A stretch of 64,000 nucleotides of DNA from CAVVYV01 sp963818205 (GCA_963818205.1 CAWFRG010000017.1:105853-169852), one strand, 5' to 3'; positions 16,830-25,880 are shown, counted from the first letter of the stretch. Made by a program: numbers and translations. The notes: a model not told the origin generated them from the letters alone.

Positions 16830-18709
16830 GAGGTAGCGCAAGTGTTAGGTGACACAGCGCAGACGTGATGTACGGCGCCGGTTGGGTGACGGTTGAGGAC
16901 CGCGACAGCCGCTGATGGAGGCGCTACGGGGGGCCGGGGCGAGTAGGCGGCGCTAGACGATTCCGGGTGTAGGACATTAGCGCTAGATAGGGCGACCGAA
17001 GTTCACGCCGATCGCACAGACCGAGAGTAATCGCACAGCAGATCTCGCTCCTAGCAGGACGCAGGGCCTGAGGGCAGCAGGTCATACAAGGACTTCGACG
17101 ACTACCTCGGAGGGCATCAACGACAGGCGCAGACCAGACTCGGCTTTCCGGGGTAGGAATGGACTAACAACGACGTAGTAGCGGTGCGCGTCTTTGATAG
17201 GCGCGCAGCTTAGGCAAGGGTGGAGGTGAAGAGGCGCGGCGGGCGCAGTTACTGTAGGCGCTTCAAGCAGCGACTAGGTGACGGAGCGGGGCGCAAGGTC
17301 TTCGAACGATCTGCGCGAGCAGAACGATCAGCGAGCACTCGTCTCGGTGCAGAGGCAAGTTCAAGCTGACATACTCGGAGGAAGGCAACGGCAACGCCGT
17401 GATCAACGCCGCCAACCTCGGCTCCGCGGCCGCACAGGCCGCGGCGGCCGCACAGTCCACCAGGCCAGCGCCAGCAACGCGCTGCTCCTCGGGCGAGCGC
17501 GCTCGGAGAACGAGCACCAGCTGTTCGTGGCAGGCGCGCAGACTGGCTACACCTTCGCGGAGATTCTGCTACGAGGCAGACCTACACGGCGGGGGGATCG
17601 ATGCCGCGGTGCAGCTTACCGGATCGGGACCTATGTGCAGCTCGGGCGCGAGCAGAGCTTCTCGTGGAGCGCGATCTCGTCAGGGTAGAGACATCGTCGA
17701 CCAGTACGTCGAGACACTCTGCGGCGGAGCGACACGAAGTACGTGTTCAACGGCAATTGACATCGACATGACGACGTTCATCGCGGGCACCTCGGTCCGG
17801 GCTCGGCACCCAGGCCGGACCGTCACTTCAAGAGAGACGGTACACGGGCTGGTAAGCGGCTACGCGACGGTAGAACGGCGAGCGTGTGGCGATCTCGGAA
17901 CAAGCGCTCGACCGCGGGCGCGAGGTGATGAGCGCGATCGGGTTCGAGGAGCTGAACAGCAACACGTCCACGACCCGGCGAGCTTTGCCAGCGCCGCCGA
18001 AAGATCGAGCTCACCTTCAACTGGTTCTACGCTGACAACGAGAACATCGCTCTGTTCTCGAGTGGCCGGGTGCCGGTTCGGGCCGCCGGGGTCAGTATCG
18101 GGCTCCCGACCGTCGGGACCGGAGGCTTCGAGTGGAACGGGTTCTACCGGGGCCAGCACCCGCAGGCGGTGAACCCGAGCGAGCGGCAGGATTCTCAACT
18201 GGAACAACAAGCCGGCGGCGGGGTGGACGGCCGCCGACGATGAGTGGGGCTACGGCTCAGTGCACCGCGCCGAGCTCCTGAGAGGAGCGGTCGCCCGCAG
18301 TGACACCCACTCGCTCGGATCGCTGGACCGCGGCGATGAACCGAGCCGCCACCCAGGACCTCCGCAACGCCGAGGTCCTGCCGGCGATCGAGGCGGTCCT
18401 CGAGGACCGGCCCTGCGCCGAGCCCCCGCGAGGAGGAGATGCTCGCTCTACTCGACCAGAGTGGCGGACGGACGGCTCGAGCCGCCTCGACCGCGACCTC
18501 GACGGGAAGATCGACGCGCCGGGAGCCGCGATCATGGACACGGCGTGGCCGAAGATCGCCGACGCGGTTATGAGTCCCGTGTTGGAGCAGCAACCAGGCG
18601 CCCCTGGCCAGCCTCATAACCCGTGACAACAAGCCCAGCAACCAGGGCTCGGCGTACGGGTCCGGCTGGTACGGCTATGTCGACAAGGCTGACGAGGCTG
18701 AGCCCCGCA
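16830..18709 (+). pseudogene. Penicillin acylase-family Ntn-hydrolase, heavily degraded
   Basis: Pieces in all three plus frames follow the order of a penicillin acylase/amidase: YGAGWVTVEDRDSR (alpha subunit), DFDDYLEGINDR, WTNNDVVAV, the beta-subunit nucleophile region SASNALLLGRARSENEHQL, FVAGAQTGYTF, IDMTTF, TVHGPVSGYATV, WFYADNENIALFSSGRVPVR, GTGGFEWNGFYRG, HPQAVNPS and RDNKPSNQGSAYGSGWYGY. Stops and shifts are far denser than elsewhere, and the last 100 or so residues are missing before the next gene. Family enzymes are periplasmic or secreted, cut themselves before a Ser, and hydrolyse amide bonds of beta-lactams or acyl-homoserine lactones. Confidence 0.7.
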
Positions 18710-18725
18710 TAGCATCCTTGCCGCG

Positions 18726-19061
18726 GTGTTCCTGCTCGCGATGATCGCCCTTGCCGTGTTCGTGCTGCCGCCCTGGCTCGGATTGATCGCGGTGGTCATC
18801 GGGATCGTGGTCGAGCTGGCCGAGGTCGCCTTCTGGATCCGCTTCCTGCGCCGCTACCGGGTCCGCACCGGCTCCGAGGGTCTGGTCGGGATGGTGGCGG
18901 AGGTGGTGGAGACCTGCGATCCGGAGGGGCGGGTGCGGCTCCGGGGCGAGATCTGGCGCGCCCGCTGCCCGCCTTCCACGCCTGCCACCGTCGGCCAGCT
19001 GGTTCAGGTGACCGGCGTCGATGGCCTCACCCTCGAGGTCCGCGAGCCGGTCGACCGCTGA
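18726..19061 (+). CDS. NfeD-like membrane protein
   Basis: 111 residues with two TM segments at the start (MFLLAMIALAVFVLPPWLGL and AVVIGIVVELAEVAFW) and a C-terminal OB-type domain (GSEGLVGMVAEVVETCDPEG, VRLRGEIWRARC, VQVTGVDGLTLEV). This is the short NfeD form, which normally works beside stomatin/SPFH proteins; none is nearby. GTG at 18726 is used. TAGCAT 10 bases before it may be a -10 box of a leaderless mRNA, which would lie inside the acylase remnant. Confidence 0.75.
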   Translation: MFLLAMIALAVFVLPPWLGLIAVVIGIVVELAEVAFWIRFLRRYRVRTGSEGLVGMVAEVVETCDPEGRVRLRGEIWRARCPPSTPATVGQLVQVTGVDGLTLEVREPVDR

Positions 19062-19064
19062 GCT

Positions 19065-19817
19065 TCAGTTCGCTCGCTCGGCCGGGCCGGCCTCTGCCCG
19101 GTCGGGAAGTCGCTCGCAGAATCCCTTCAGGATCTCGGCGAATTCCGGGGCGCAGCTCGGCTTGATCTCCACCGAGGCGGTCGCCGCGTCGGGGAAGGCG
19201 GCGACGGCGTCCTCGAAGCTCTCGGCCGTCCAAGCGATGCAGCCGCGGTGCTCGACCAGCAGCATCGGCACCCCCAGGGTCCGCAGGGTCGGCTCGAGCT
19301 GCTCGGCTTCCCTGGCGGAGAGCATGTGCTCGAGGTAGCCGAGTGCCACCTCCTGCGGGACCCGCTCCATGTAGCGGTCGGCCATCTCATCGTCGTAGGC
19401 GTGCTGGGTGAGCTGGCAGAGGGCCCGGACGAAGCTCCGGTAGTCGGTTCGGGCGACCTGGATCAGGGCATCGAAGACGTCACCGTTGAGCGCCGGGCGG
19501 GGGCCCTCTCGCTCGAAGGAGAGCGCGGGATGCCCGAGCGCCAGCGCCCTGACCGTCTCGGGCCTCGCGCCGGCGATCCGGACGGCCTGGGCAGCCCCCG
19601 CCTCGTCTCCAACGACGACGCAGTCCTCCCATCCGCGCCGCTCGATCTCGGCGAGTCCGCGCGCGACGATCGCCGCCTGGGTGGTCTCGGTGGCCGGCTC
19701 GTTCCCAACTCCTGGCGCGTCGAATGAGGCGACCTCGGCCCACTCCTCGAGCAATGGCTTGATCGCCCACTCGACCTCAGTGACCGTCGGAACCAGGAGG
19801 ATGCGCGGACGCGGCAT
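19065..19817 (-). CDS. Alpha/beta-hydrolase fold protein without the usual nucleophile
   Basis: 250 residues from MPRPRILLVPTVTEVEW. The fold is clear: LLVPTV strand, SFDAPGVGNEP, an elbow-like VVVGDEAGAAQAV, a cap region and the late strand MLLVEHRGC. The nucleophile elbow normally reads GxSxG, but here it is GDEAG, with Glu in place of Ser. Near the end VEIKPSCAPEF stands where a catalytic His is expected. Either the protein is a non-enzymatic member (binding, regulation) or it uses another mechanism. It ends 4 bases from the convergent NfeD-like gene. Confidence 0.7.
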   Translation of the reverse strand: MPRPRILLVPTVTEVEWAIKPLLEEWAEVASFDAPGVGNEPATETTQAAIVARGLAEIERRGWEDCVVVGDEAGAAQAVRIAGARPETVRALALGHPALSFEREGPRPALNGDVFDALIQVARTDYRSFVRALCQLTQHAYDDEMADRYMERVPQEVALGYLEHMLSAREAEQLEPTLRTLGVPMLLVEHRGCIAWTAESFEDAVAAFPDAATASVEIKPSCAPEFAEILKGFCERLPDRAEAGPAERAN

Positions 19818-19884
19818 CGGTGAGCCCAAGCTAGCGGGGTGCCGGGCAGGTTTCCAGTGGTTGTGGCCTGGGTAAGCGCCGGGA

Positions 19885-20042
19885 ACGGAAAAGGGCCCCG
19901 GTGAGGGGGCCCTTTGTTTCCGAAAGGACGTGCCGCCGGAGATGCAGCTCCCCGGCCCGTCGGTCCTTCAAGTCGCTTGGCTCAATACTCGGCCGCCTGC
20001 GCGGCGAACTTGAGCCTGTTAGAAGACACTAACACGGCTCTC
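19885..20042 (-). ncRNA. Candidate structured small RNA (four hairpins plus terminator)
   Basis: Read on the minus strand from 20042, four hairpins follow each other: GAGCC/TGTTAG (20012-20040, 11 bp with one bulge), CAAGT-CGC closed by GCG-ACTTG, AGGAC...GTCCT around an inner GGAG/CTCC stem, and last a perfect 10-bp stem (19890-19915) followed by TTTTCC. TTGATC at about 20080 may belong to its promoter. No complete ORF fits the span. It matches none of tmRNA, SRP, RNase P or 6S by eye. The plus orientation is not excluded, since the last stem also has a T-rich flank on that side. Confidence 0.4.
19890..19915. terminator. Rho-independent terminator, possibly bidirectional
   Basis: AAAGGGCCCC and GGGGCCCTTT form a perfect 10-bp stem with a 6-base loop. 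T-rich bases follow on both strands (TTTGTTTC on plus, TTTTCC on minus). Confidence 0.75.
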
Positions 20043-20145
20043 GGGCGCAAGTTGCACCTGTCTACGGGAGCGGCGTAAATTGGATCAACAAAAGTGAGCG
20101 CGGCGCTCAGAACATTTGGCTGCCCGGCCAGGATAGGATGAGCCG

Positions 20146-21144
20146 GTGCGCTACCTGATCACAGGGGGTTCCGGCTACATCGGCGGCCGGCTGATCGACG
20201 AGCTCTCCGGCTCGCGAGGAGACCGAGCAGATCGTCGACGTCGACGTGAGGCCGCCGCCGCGCGCAGTGGCCGAAGACCGAGTTCGTCAAGGGCGACATC
20301 CGGGACCGGCGCGCGATCCAGGAGCTGCTCGAGAGGCACGAGATCGACGCGCTCGTCCACCTCGCCTTCATCCTCAACCCGATCCGCGACGAGGCGAAGA
20401 TGTACGACATCGACGTCAACGGCACCCAGGCGGTGCTCCAGGCCGCCTCGGACGCCGGCGTCGAGCAGGTGATGGTCGACCTCCTCGGTGGCCGCCTACG
20501 GCGCCTTCCCGGACAACCCGAAGCCGATCGCCGAGGACTGGCCGGTCCGCGGCGCCCCGGACTTCTCCTACGCCAAGCACAAGGCCGACGCCGACCGGAT
20601 CTGCCAGCTCTGGGCGTCGAGCATCCCGGACCGCGTGATGACGATCGTCCGGCCGTCGATCGTGTTCGGGCCGAACGTCGACAACTACATCGTCCGCGCC
20701 TTCGAGAACAACCCGTTCGTCCCGATCCTCGACGGGGTCGACGAGGAGTTCCAGCTCGTCCACGAGGACGACGTCGTCTCGGCGCTGATCGCCCTTCTGG
20801 ACGGCAAGCACGAGCGGCGCCTTCAACCTGGCCGGCGACGGGATGCTGACCTGGCGCCGCGCCGCCGAGCTGATCGGCAAGAAGACCCGCGAGATCTCGC
20901 TGAAGAACATGAAGCGCTTGAACGGGCGATGTGGCGGCTGCACGTGCCCCGGACGGAGGCGCCGCCGGGCAACCTCGACTTCATTCGCTACCCGTGGGTG
21001 GTCTCGACCGAGAAGCTCAAGTCGACGGCGGGCTGGCAGCCGCGCTACGACACCCTCGAGACCTTCAAGATCACCATGCGCGCCAGGGGCGCGCTGCCCG
21101 AGTCGCCGACGGCCGTGAAGGCGCCGACCGCGCCGGTCGCGTAG
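20146..21144 (+). CDS. NAD-dependent epimerase/dehydratase (extended SDR), frameshifted
   Basis: The GTG at 20146 lies 6 bases after TAGGAT, so it is probably leaderless. The Rossmann motif TGGSGYIGG comes at once, then DVDVRPP, FVKGDIRDRRAIQEL, LVHLAFILNP, a Ser-rich SSVAAYGAF block, the catalytic YAKHK, VRPSIVFGP, FQLVHEDDVVSALI and FNLAGDG. About 330 residues. Frame changes near 20213, 20265, 20479, 20815 and 20925 are each mostly cured by dropping one base. Extended SDRs of this kind act on nucleotide sugars. The substrate cannot be told. Confidence 0.75.
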
Positions 21145-21178
21145 CGCGGCGCGAAGCCGCTGCTACCTTTCGAACCCC

Positions 21179-21251
21179 GGGCGCATAGCTCAGTTGGGAG
21201 AGCGCCAGCTCGACAAGCTGGAGGTCACTGGTTCGAGCCCAGTTGCGCCCA
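21179..21251 (+). tRNA. tRNA-Val (GAC)
   Basis: A 73-base cloverleaf with acceptor GGGCGCA/TGCGCCC and discriminator A. The anticodon stem CCAGC/GCTGG closes the loop TCGACAA (anticodon GAC), and the T-arm is ACTGGTTCGAGCCCAGT. CCA is not encoded. TACCTT at 21164-21169 may be its -10 box. Confidence 0.97.
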
Positions 21252-21257
21252 TCGCGG

Positions 21258-21283
21258 AAAGCCCCGCTAACGCGGGGTTTTCT
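21258..21283 (+). terminator. Terminator of tRNA-Val
   Basis: CCCCGC and GCGGGG pair around TAAC, extended by AAAG/TTTT, and a T-run (TTTTCTT) follows. A classic intrinsic terminator 7 bases after the tRNA. Confidence 0.85.
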
Positions 21284-21498
21284 TGTGCTCGGGGTCCGGC
21301 TCAGCGAGGAGCCGAGAAGCCCCGTTAGGGCCTCCGCTGCCCATCACTGCCCAATCAGCGGCCTTGACGAGGGCATCTAGGCGGTCGCCGGTGCTCTCCC
21401 TTGCGCTGCAAAACGGCGGCTTCGAGGGTGGCCTCTCGGCCGCCCCCTCCCAGGCTTTCATGCAGAAGCTGCTTCGGAAAGAGAAGCTTCTACCTCCT

Positions 21499-22285
21499 CT
21501 ACTTCTTCTGCTTGCACTTCTGCGACACGCTATCCGTCAGCGTCTTGTCATTCTGGTACGTGACGGTCTCGGTGGTCGTCCACGTACGCGACTTCGAGCA
21601 CCTGATGGAGATGTAGAACGTCTTCTTCACCTCGCCCGTCTTCTTGTTCTTCTTCCTTCTGGTGACGACCGGGTTGAGCGTCGTGTCGAAGTGCTCGCCC
21701 ACTGAGCCGGAGACCGGCGGGATCTGCACCCTCAGGGTGTTGCCCGAAATGACACCGTGCAGGATCGGGTTGGTAAGCGACGCCTGCGACGTTGACGTGC
21801 AGGTAGAGCGACGGGTTACCGGCCGAGGGCGCCCCGTTGAACGCCGTAACCACGCCGTTCAGGGTCCGACCGTCCAGGGTCTTGTTGGCGTTGGTTCCCC
21901 CTCCGACGATCGATCGCGGGCAGGCCGCCTCGGCAGCGGCGGTGGACTTGCCAATGAGCGACCCCAGGCTGCAGTCCGGCAGGTTGCCCGGATCGAATCC
22001 GACGTCCTTCGGGAAGGTGATCAGGCTTTGCAGCGCGGGCGGATAGGCATAGCACGCCGGGTCATCGCCTCCCAGACATCCCGGCTGGCCTAGAAAGTCG
22101 CCCGCGTGCGCTTCATTGCTTTCGAAGAAGGTCTTCGCTGGTCCGCGCTTCTTCTTGACCTGCTTCGTGGGCGTCCATTGCGAGCCGATGCTCAGGCTGG
22201 TGACCTCCGCCGAGGCGAGGCTCGAGAGGGCCAAAACGCCGACCAGGCCGGCGATCATCCCGATCAGGTATTTGCGCAGTCGCAT
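21499..22285 (-). CDS. Secreted protein of unknown function, frameshifted
   Basis: Signal peptide MRLRKYLIGMIAGLVGVLAL, then ASAEVTSLSIGSQWTP. The mature protein has Cys-bearing loops (GQPGCLGGDDPACYAYP, LPDCSLGSLIGKS, EAACPRSIVGGG) and a beta-rich C-terminal half. That half moves to another frame near 21790 (VQIPPVSGSVGEHFDTTLNP, ISIRCSKSRTWTTTETVTY) and ends in CKQKK. About 262 residues. The pattern, with paired Cys and a strand-rich C-terminus, recurs in secreted proteins of this lineage. No catalytic motif is seen. Confidence 0.6.
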
Positions 22286-22464
22286 AACGGAACTCTTTTT
22301 CCTGCTTTGGCTTGGGCACCTCGGCGACGCCCTCGGGACGAGCCGCCCCACGTTGCGTTGGTAGTCGCGAAAACTTCACACCCGCTAAGACCAACTTGCT
22401 TGGTGGGAGCAGTCTGCGGCGACATCGCCCTCGCAGTATCGCGCTACGGCAGGGCGGCGCTAGC

Positions 22465-22620
22465 TCAGATCGACTTCTCGACCTCGCAGGCCAACGCGGA
22501 GTCGTTGGCCTTCCCCCCGATGTAGGTGTCCTTGCTCTGCCGCCCTTGAGCGTGTCCTTGCCCGCGCCCCCGCGAATAGTGTCGTTGCCCGCCAGACCGG
22601 AGACCTTGCGATCCTCTCGG
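22465..22620 (-). pseudogene. Remnant of an RTX (haemolysin-type Ca-binding) protein
   Basis: VSGLAGNDTIRGGAGKDTLK and GG give two nonapeptide-like GGxGxDxLx units. A one-base shift then leads to YIGGKANDSALACEVEKSI and a stop at 22465-22467. Only the last repeats of a calcium-binding roll are left. The upstream part is replaced by the purU fragment on the other strand, so the junction at about 22605 looks like a rearrangement or a misassembly. Confidence 0.55.
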
Positions 22621-22940
22621 CGGACTTCCTCGACCGGATCGCGGTCCCGGCGATCAACATCCACCACAGCTTCCTGCCGGCCTTCGCCGGAGCCGATCCC
22701 TATCAACGCGCTTGGCACCGTGGGGTCAAGCTGATCGGGGCGACGGCGCATTACGTCACCGAGGAGCTGGACGCGGGGCCGATCATCGAGCAGGACGTGG
22801 CGTCGGTCTCCCACCGCGACGAGGTGGACGACCTGGTCAGGATCGGGCGGGACCTCGAGCGGCTGGTCCTGGCACGCGCGGTCCGCGCCCACCTCGAGGA
22901 CCGGGTGCTGGTCGACGGCGCCCGCACCGTCGTCTTCTGA
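22608..22940 (+). pseudogene. purU: Formyltetrahydrofolate deformylase, 5'-truncated
   Basis: The frame gives ILSADFLDRIAVPAINIHHS, then FLPAFAG, VKLIGATAHYVTEELDAGPI, IEQDV and RTVVF at the end. This is the C-terminal third (about 110 residues) of PurU, which releases formate from 10-formyl-THF. The catalytic Asn and His (INIHH) and Asp (LDAGPI) are present, but the N-terminal ACT domain and the first half of the catalytic domain are missing. No start codon with a ribosome site is seen at the junction. The fragment abuts an RTX remnant, so loss or misassembly of the 5' part is likely. Confidence 0.75.
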
Positions 22941-22984
22941 GTGCGGGCCGAGGGGGCTCGGGGCCGCCGACTAGCATCCGGCCC

Positions 22985-24931
22985 ATGGCCGCAACCAGGC
23001 TCGAGGTGAAGCTCCCCGACGGCTCCCCGCTGGAGCTGGAGCCGGGGGCGACCGGTGCCGACGCTGCCGCCGCGATCGGGCCCGGGCTCGCGAAGGCGGC
23101 CCTGGCGGTGAAGGTTGACGGCGAGCTCCGCGACCTCTCCGCGCCCCTCGCCGGCGGCGAGTCGATCGAGATCGTCACCGAGAAGAGTCCCGAGGCGCTC
23201 GAGCTGCTTCGCCACGACGCCGCCCACGTCCTCGCCGAGTCGGTGCTCGACCTCTGGCCCGAGGCGAAGATCTCGATCGGCCCGCCGATCGCCGACGGCT
23301 TCTACTACGACATCGAGTTTCCCGACTCCGAGCGACCCGGACCCGACGACCTCGCCCGGATCGAGGAGCGGATGGCCGAGCACGTCAAGGCCGACGAGCC
23401 GTTCACGCGCCGCGAGCTCCCCGCCTCCGAGGCGATCGAGCTCTTCCGTGCCCAGGGGCAGGACTACAAGGTCGAGCTGATCGAGGACCTGGTCCGCGAC
23501 GAGGGCGCCGAGACGGTCTCGCTGTACCGGAACGGCCCCTTCGAGGATCTCTGCCGCGGCCCCCACGGGCCGTCCACGGGGCGGATCGGCGCCTTCAAGC
23601 TCACCTCGCTCGCGGGCGCCTACTGGCGCGGCGACGAGACCCGGCAGATGCTCACCCGGATCTACGGCACGGCCTTCCTCGACCGCAAGCAGCTCGAGGA
23701 GCACCTGGAGCGGCTCGAGCAGGCTCGGGCGCGCGACCATCGCAAGCTCGGCCCGGAGCTCGATCTGTTCATGCTCCGGGAGGAGGCCCCCGGGATGCCC
23801 TTCTGGCTGCCGCAGGGGACAGTGCTCCTTGGGCTGATCGAGGACGAGGTCCGCAAACAGCTCGCGAATCGCGGCTATCAGGAGATAAAGACGCCCCAGA
23901 TCCTCGACGAGGAGCTCTGGCACCGCTCGGGCCACTGGGACAACTACAAGGAGAACATGTACTTCGTCGAGCCGGCGGAGCGCGAGGGCGGCGGAGACGA
24001 GCGCCGCTTTGCCCTGAAGCCGATGAACTGCCCCGGGGCCTGCCTGGTCTTCGGCTCCACGCGGCATTCGTACCGGGAGCTGCCGCTACGGCTGGCGGAG
24101 TTCGGGCTCGTCTCACGCTATGAGCGCGAGGGGGTGCTCCACGGGCTGCTCCGAGTCCGGGCGTTCACCCAGGACGATGCCCACGTCTTCTGCACCCTCG
24201 ACCAGGTCTCCGATGAGGTGGACTCGATCTGCGAGGCGATCGACCAGCTCTACGCGCGCTTCGGGTTCGACGACGTCCGGGTCGAGCTCTCGACCCGGCC
24301 CGATAAGTCGATCGGCACCGACGAGCAGTGGGAGCGGGCGGAGAGGAGCCTCCGCGAGGTGCTCGAGCTACAGGGACGCGACTACGAGCTCAGCCCCGGC
24401 GAGGGGACCTTCTACGGGCCGAAGATCGACTTCCACATCACCGATGCGCTCGGCCGCTCCTGGCAGTGCGGGACCTGCCAGCTCGACTTCCAGATGCCGG
24501 AGCGCTTCGAGCTCACCTACACCGGCGCCGACAACGCCGAGCACACCCCGGTGCTGATTCACCGCGCCCTGCTCGGCTCGGTGGAGCGCTTCGTCGGGGT
24601 GCTGATCGAGCACTACGCCGGGCGCTTCCCGCTCTGGCTCGCCCCGACCCAGGCGATCATCCTCCCGGTCGCCGATCGCCACAACGAATACGCCGCCAAG
24701 GCGGCCGAGGAGCTGCGGGCCGCCGGCGTTCGCTGCCGGGTGGACGAGCGCTCGGAGTCGGTCGGGAAGAAGATCCGCGACGCCGAGCTCGCCCGGGCCC
24801 CCTACATGCTGGTGGTCGGCGACCGTGAGCAGGAGGCGGGCACGCTCGCGGTGCGAAGGCACGAGGAGGGCGATCTGGGGGCCCTGCCCCGCTCGGAACT
24901 GATCGAGAGGATCCGGGCGGAGGCCGGCTAG
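22985..24931 (+). CDS. thrS: Threonyl-tRNA synthetase
   Basis: 648 residues, full length and unbroken. The TGS domain is at residues 1-65, the editing domain (HDAAHVLAES; CRGPHGPSTG) at about 75-220, and the class II catalytic core has motif 2 (SRYEREGVLHGLLRVRAFTQ), Zn ligand C349 in MNCPGACL and motif 3 (RALLGSVERFVGVLIEH). The C-terminal anticodon domain starts at about 545. ATG at 22985 follows TAGCAT by 7 bases, so the mRNA is probably leaderless. It charges tRNA-Thr and clears Ser-tRNA-Thr. It heads the translation block with infC next. Confidence 0.97.
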   Translation: MAATRLEVKLPDGSPLELEPGATGADAAAAIGPGLAKAALAVKVDGELRDLSAPLAGGESIEIVTEKSPEALELLRHDAAHVLAESVLDLWPEAKISIGPPIADGFYYDIEFPDSERPGPDDLARIEERMAEHVKADEPFTRRELPASEAIELFRAQGQDYKVELIEDLVRDEGAETVSLYRNGPFEDLCRGPHGPSTGRIGAFKLTSLAGAYWRGDETRQMLTRIYGTAFLDRKQLEEHLERLEQARARDHRKLGPELDLFMLREEAPGMPFWLPQGTVLLGLIEDEVRKQLANRGYQEIKTPQILDEELWHRSGHWDNYKENMYFVEPAEREGGGDERRFALKPMNCPGACLVFGSTRHSYRELPLRLAEFGLVSRYEREGVLHGLLRVRAFTQDDAHVFCTLDQVSDEVDSICEAIDQLYARFGFDDVRVELSTRPDKSIGTDEQWERAERSLREVLELQGRDYELSPGEGTFYGPKIDFHITDALGRSWQCGTCQLDFQMPERFELTYTGADNAEHTPVLIHRALLGSVERFVGVLIEHYAGRFPLWLAPTQAIILPVADRHNEYAAKAAEELRAAGVRCRVDERSESVGKKIRDAELARAPYMLVVGDREQEAGTLAVRRHEEGDLGALPRSELIERIRAEAG

Positions 24932-24942
24932 GGAAGGCCGTC

Positions 24943-24948
24943 TATACT
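24943..24948 (+). promoter_or_regulatory. -10 box upstream of infC
   Basis: TATACT sits 12 bases after the thrS stop. Transcription from here would start close to the ATG at 24957 of a ten-codon ORF, giving infC a leader of about 107 bases. Confidence 0.5.
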
Positions 24949-24956
24949 GGCCCCTA

Positions 24957-24989
24957 ATGACGGGTAACTACATCGCACCGCGCCGCTGA
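24957..24989 (+). CDS. Possible leader mini-ORF before infC
   Basis: ATG ACG to TGA encodes MTGNYIAPRR. It is too short to judge by composition. It would be leaderless behind the TATACT at 24943, and ends 73 bases before infC. It might couple leader translation to infC expression, or be chance. Confidence 0.25.
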   Translation: MTGNYIAPRR

Positions 24990-25062
24990 GCGCCCGTGCC
25001 CGTCCACTCAATCCACTCCCTCTCATCCTCGCCTGCTTGACGCCCAACCCGATGCTCCACTA

Positions 25063-25638
25063 GTGGCGGTCTCTCGCTTCGACCGCCGGCCGCCCGAGCG
25101 CGACACCACTCGTATCAACGAGCGAATCCGGGTGCCCGAGGTGCGCCTGATCGACGAGAACGGCGAGCAGGTCGGCGTCATCCCGACCCCCGAGGCGCTC
25201 GAGAAGGCGCGTGAGAAGGACCTCGACCTGGTCGAGGTCGCTCCAAACTCGAGGCCGCCCGTCACCCGGATCCTCGACTACTCGAAGTACAAGTACGAGC
25301 AGGAGCAGAAGGCGAAGGCGGCGCGCAAGCACCAGCAGCAGACCAACATCCGCGAGATCAAGCTGCGCCCGAAGATCGCCCAGCACGACTACGAGACGAA
25401 GCGCGGCCACGTCGAGCGCTTCCTCAGGCAGAACGACAAGGTGAAGGTGACGATCATGTTCCGCGGCCGCGAGCAGAGCCACCCCGAGCGCGGCCGGATG
25501 CTGCTCGACCGCCTCTTTCAGGACGTCTCGGAGCTGGCGACGGTCGAGCAGGAGCCCCTGCAGGAGGGGCGCAACATGCACATGCTCCTCGCCCCGACCC
25601 GCAATGCAGGCCAGGCGTCGGAGGCCAAGGCGAGCTAG
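25063..25638 (+). CDS. infC: Translation initiation factor IF-3
   Basis: 191 residues with both IF-3 domains: the N-domain (RINERIRVPEVRLIDENGEQ), a Lys-rich linker helix and the C-domain (REIKLRPKIAQHDYETK, VKVTIMFRGREQ, MHMLLAP). IF-3 binds the 30S subunit and checks start codons. The start used is GTG at 25063; the region between the TAG at 25059-25061 and it has no better choice. It leads the conserved infC-rpmI-rplT operon. Confidence 0.96.
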   Translation: MAVSRFDRRPPERDTTRINERIRVPEVRLIDENGEQVGVIPTPEALEKAREKDLDLVEVAPNSRPPVTRILDYSKYKYEQEQKAKAARKHQQQTNIREIKLRPKIAQHDYETKRGHVERFLRQNDKVKVTIMFRGREQSHPERGRMLLDRLFQDVSELATVEQEPLQEGRNMHMLLAPTRNAGQASEAKAS

Positions 25639-25676
25639 CCGCGCCCGCGCCCGCGTCTGCTTCAATTGGCGCTCGC

Positions 25677-25880
25677 ATGCCGAAGATGAAGACGCATTCG
25701 GGCTCCAAGAAGCGGTTCCGGAAGACCGCCACGGGCAAGCTGCGCGGCAAGCGCGCCAACTCGAGCCACATCCTCGAGAAGAAGTCGCCTGCCCGCAAGC
25801 GCCGCCTCGGCCGTCCGTCGGAGATCTCCGGCGCCGATCGCAAGCGGGTTCTCGCCCTGCTCGCCGGAAGGGGTCGCTGA
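25677..25880 (+). CDS. rpmI: 50S ribosomal protein L35 (bL35)
   Basis: 67 residues, MPKMKTHSGSKKRFRKTATG at the start, ending in LLAGRGR: full-length bL35. It lies 38 bases after infC, and its TGA overlaps the ATG of rplT by one base. Confidence 0.97.
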   Translation: MPKMKTHSGSKKRFRKTATGKLRGKRANSSHILEKKSPARKRRLGRPSEISGADRKRVLALLAGRGR

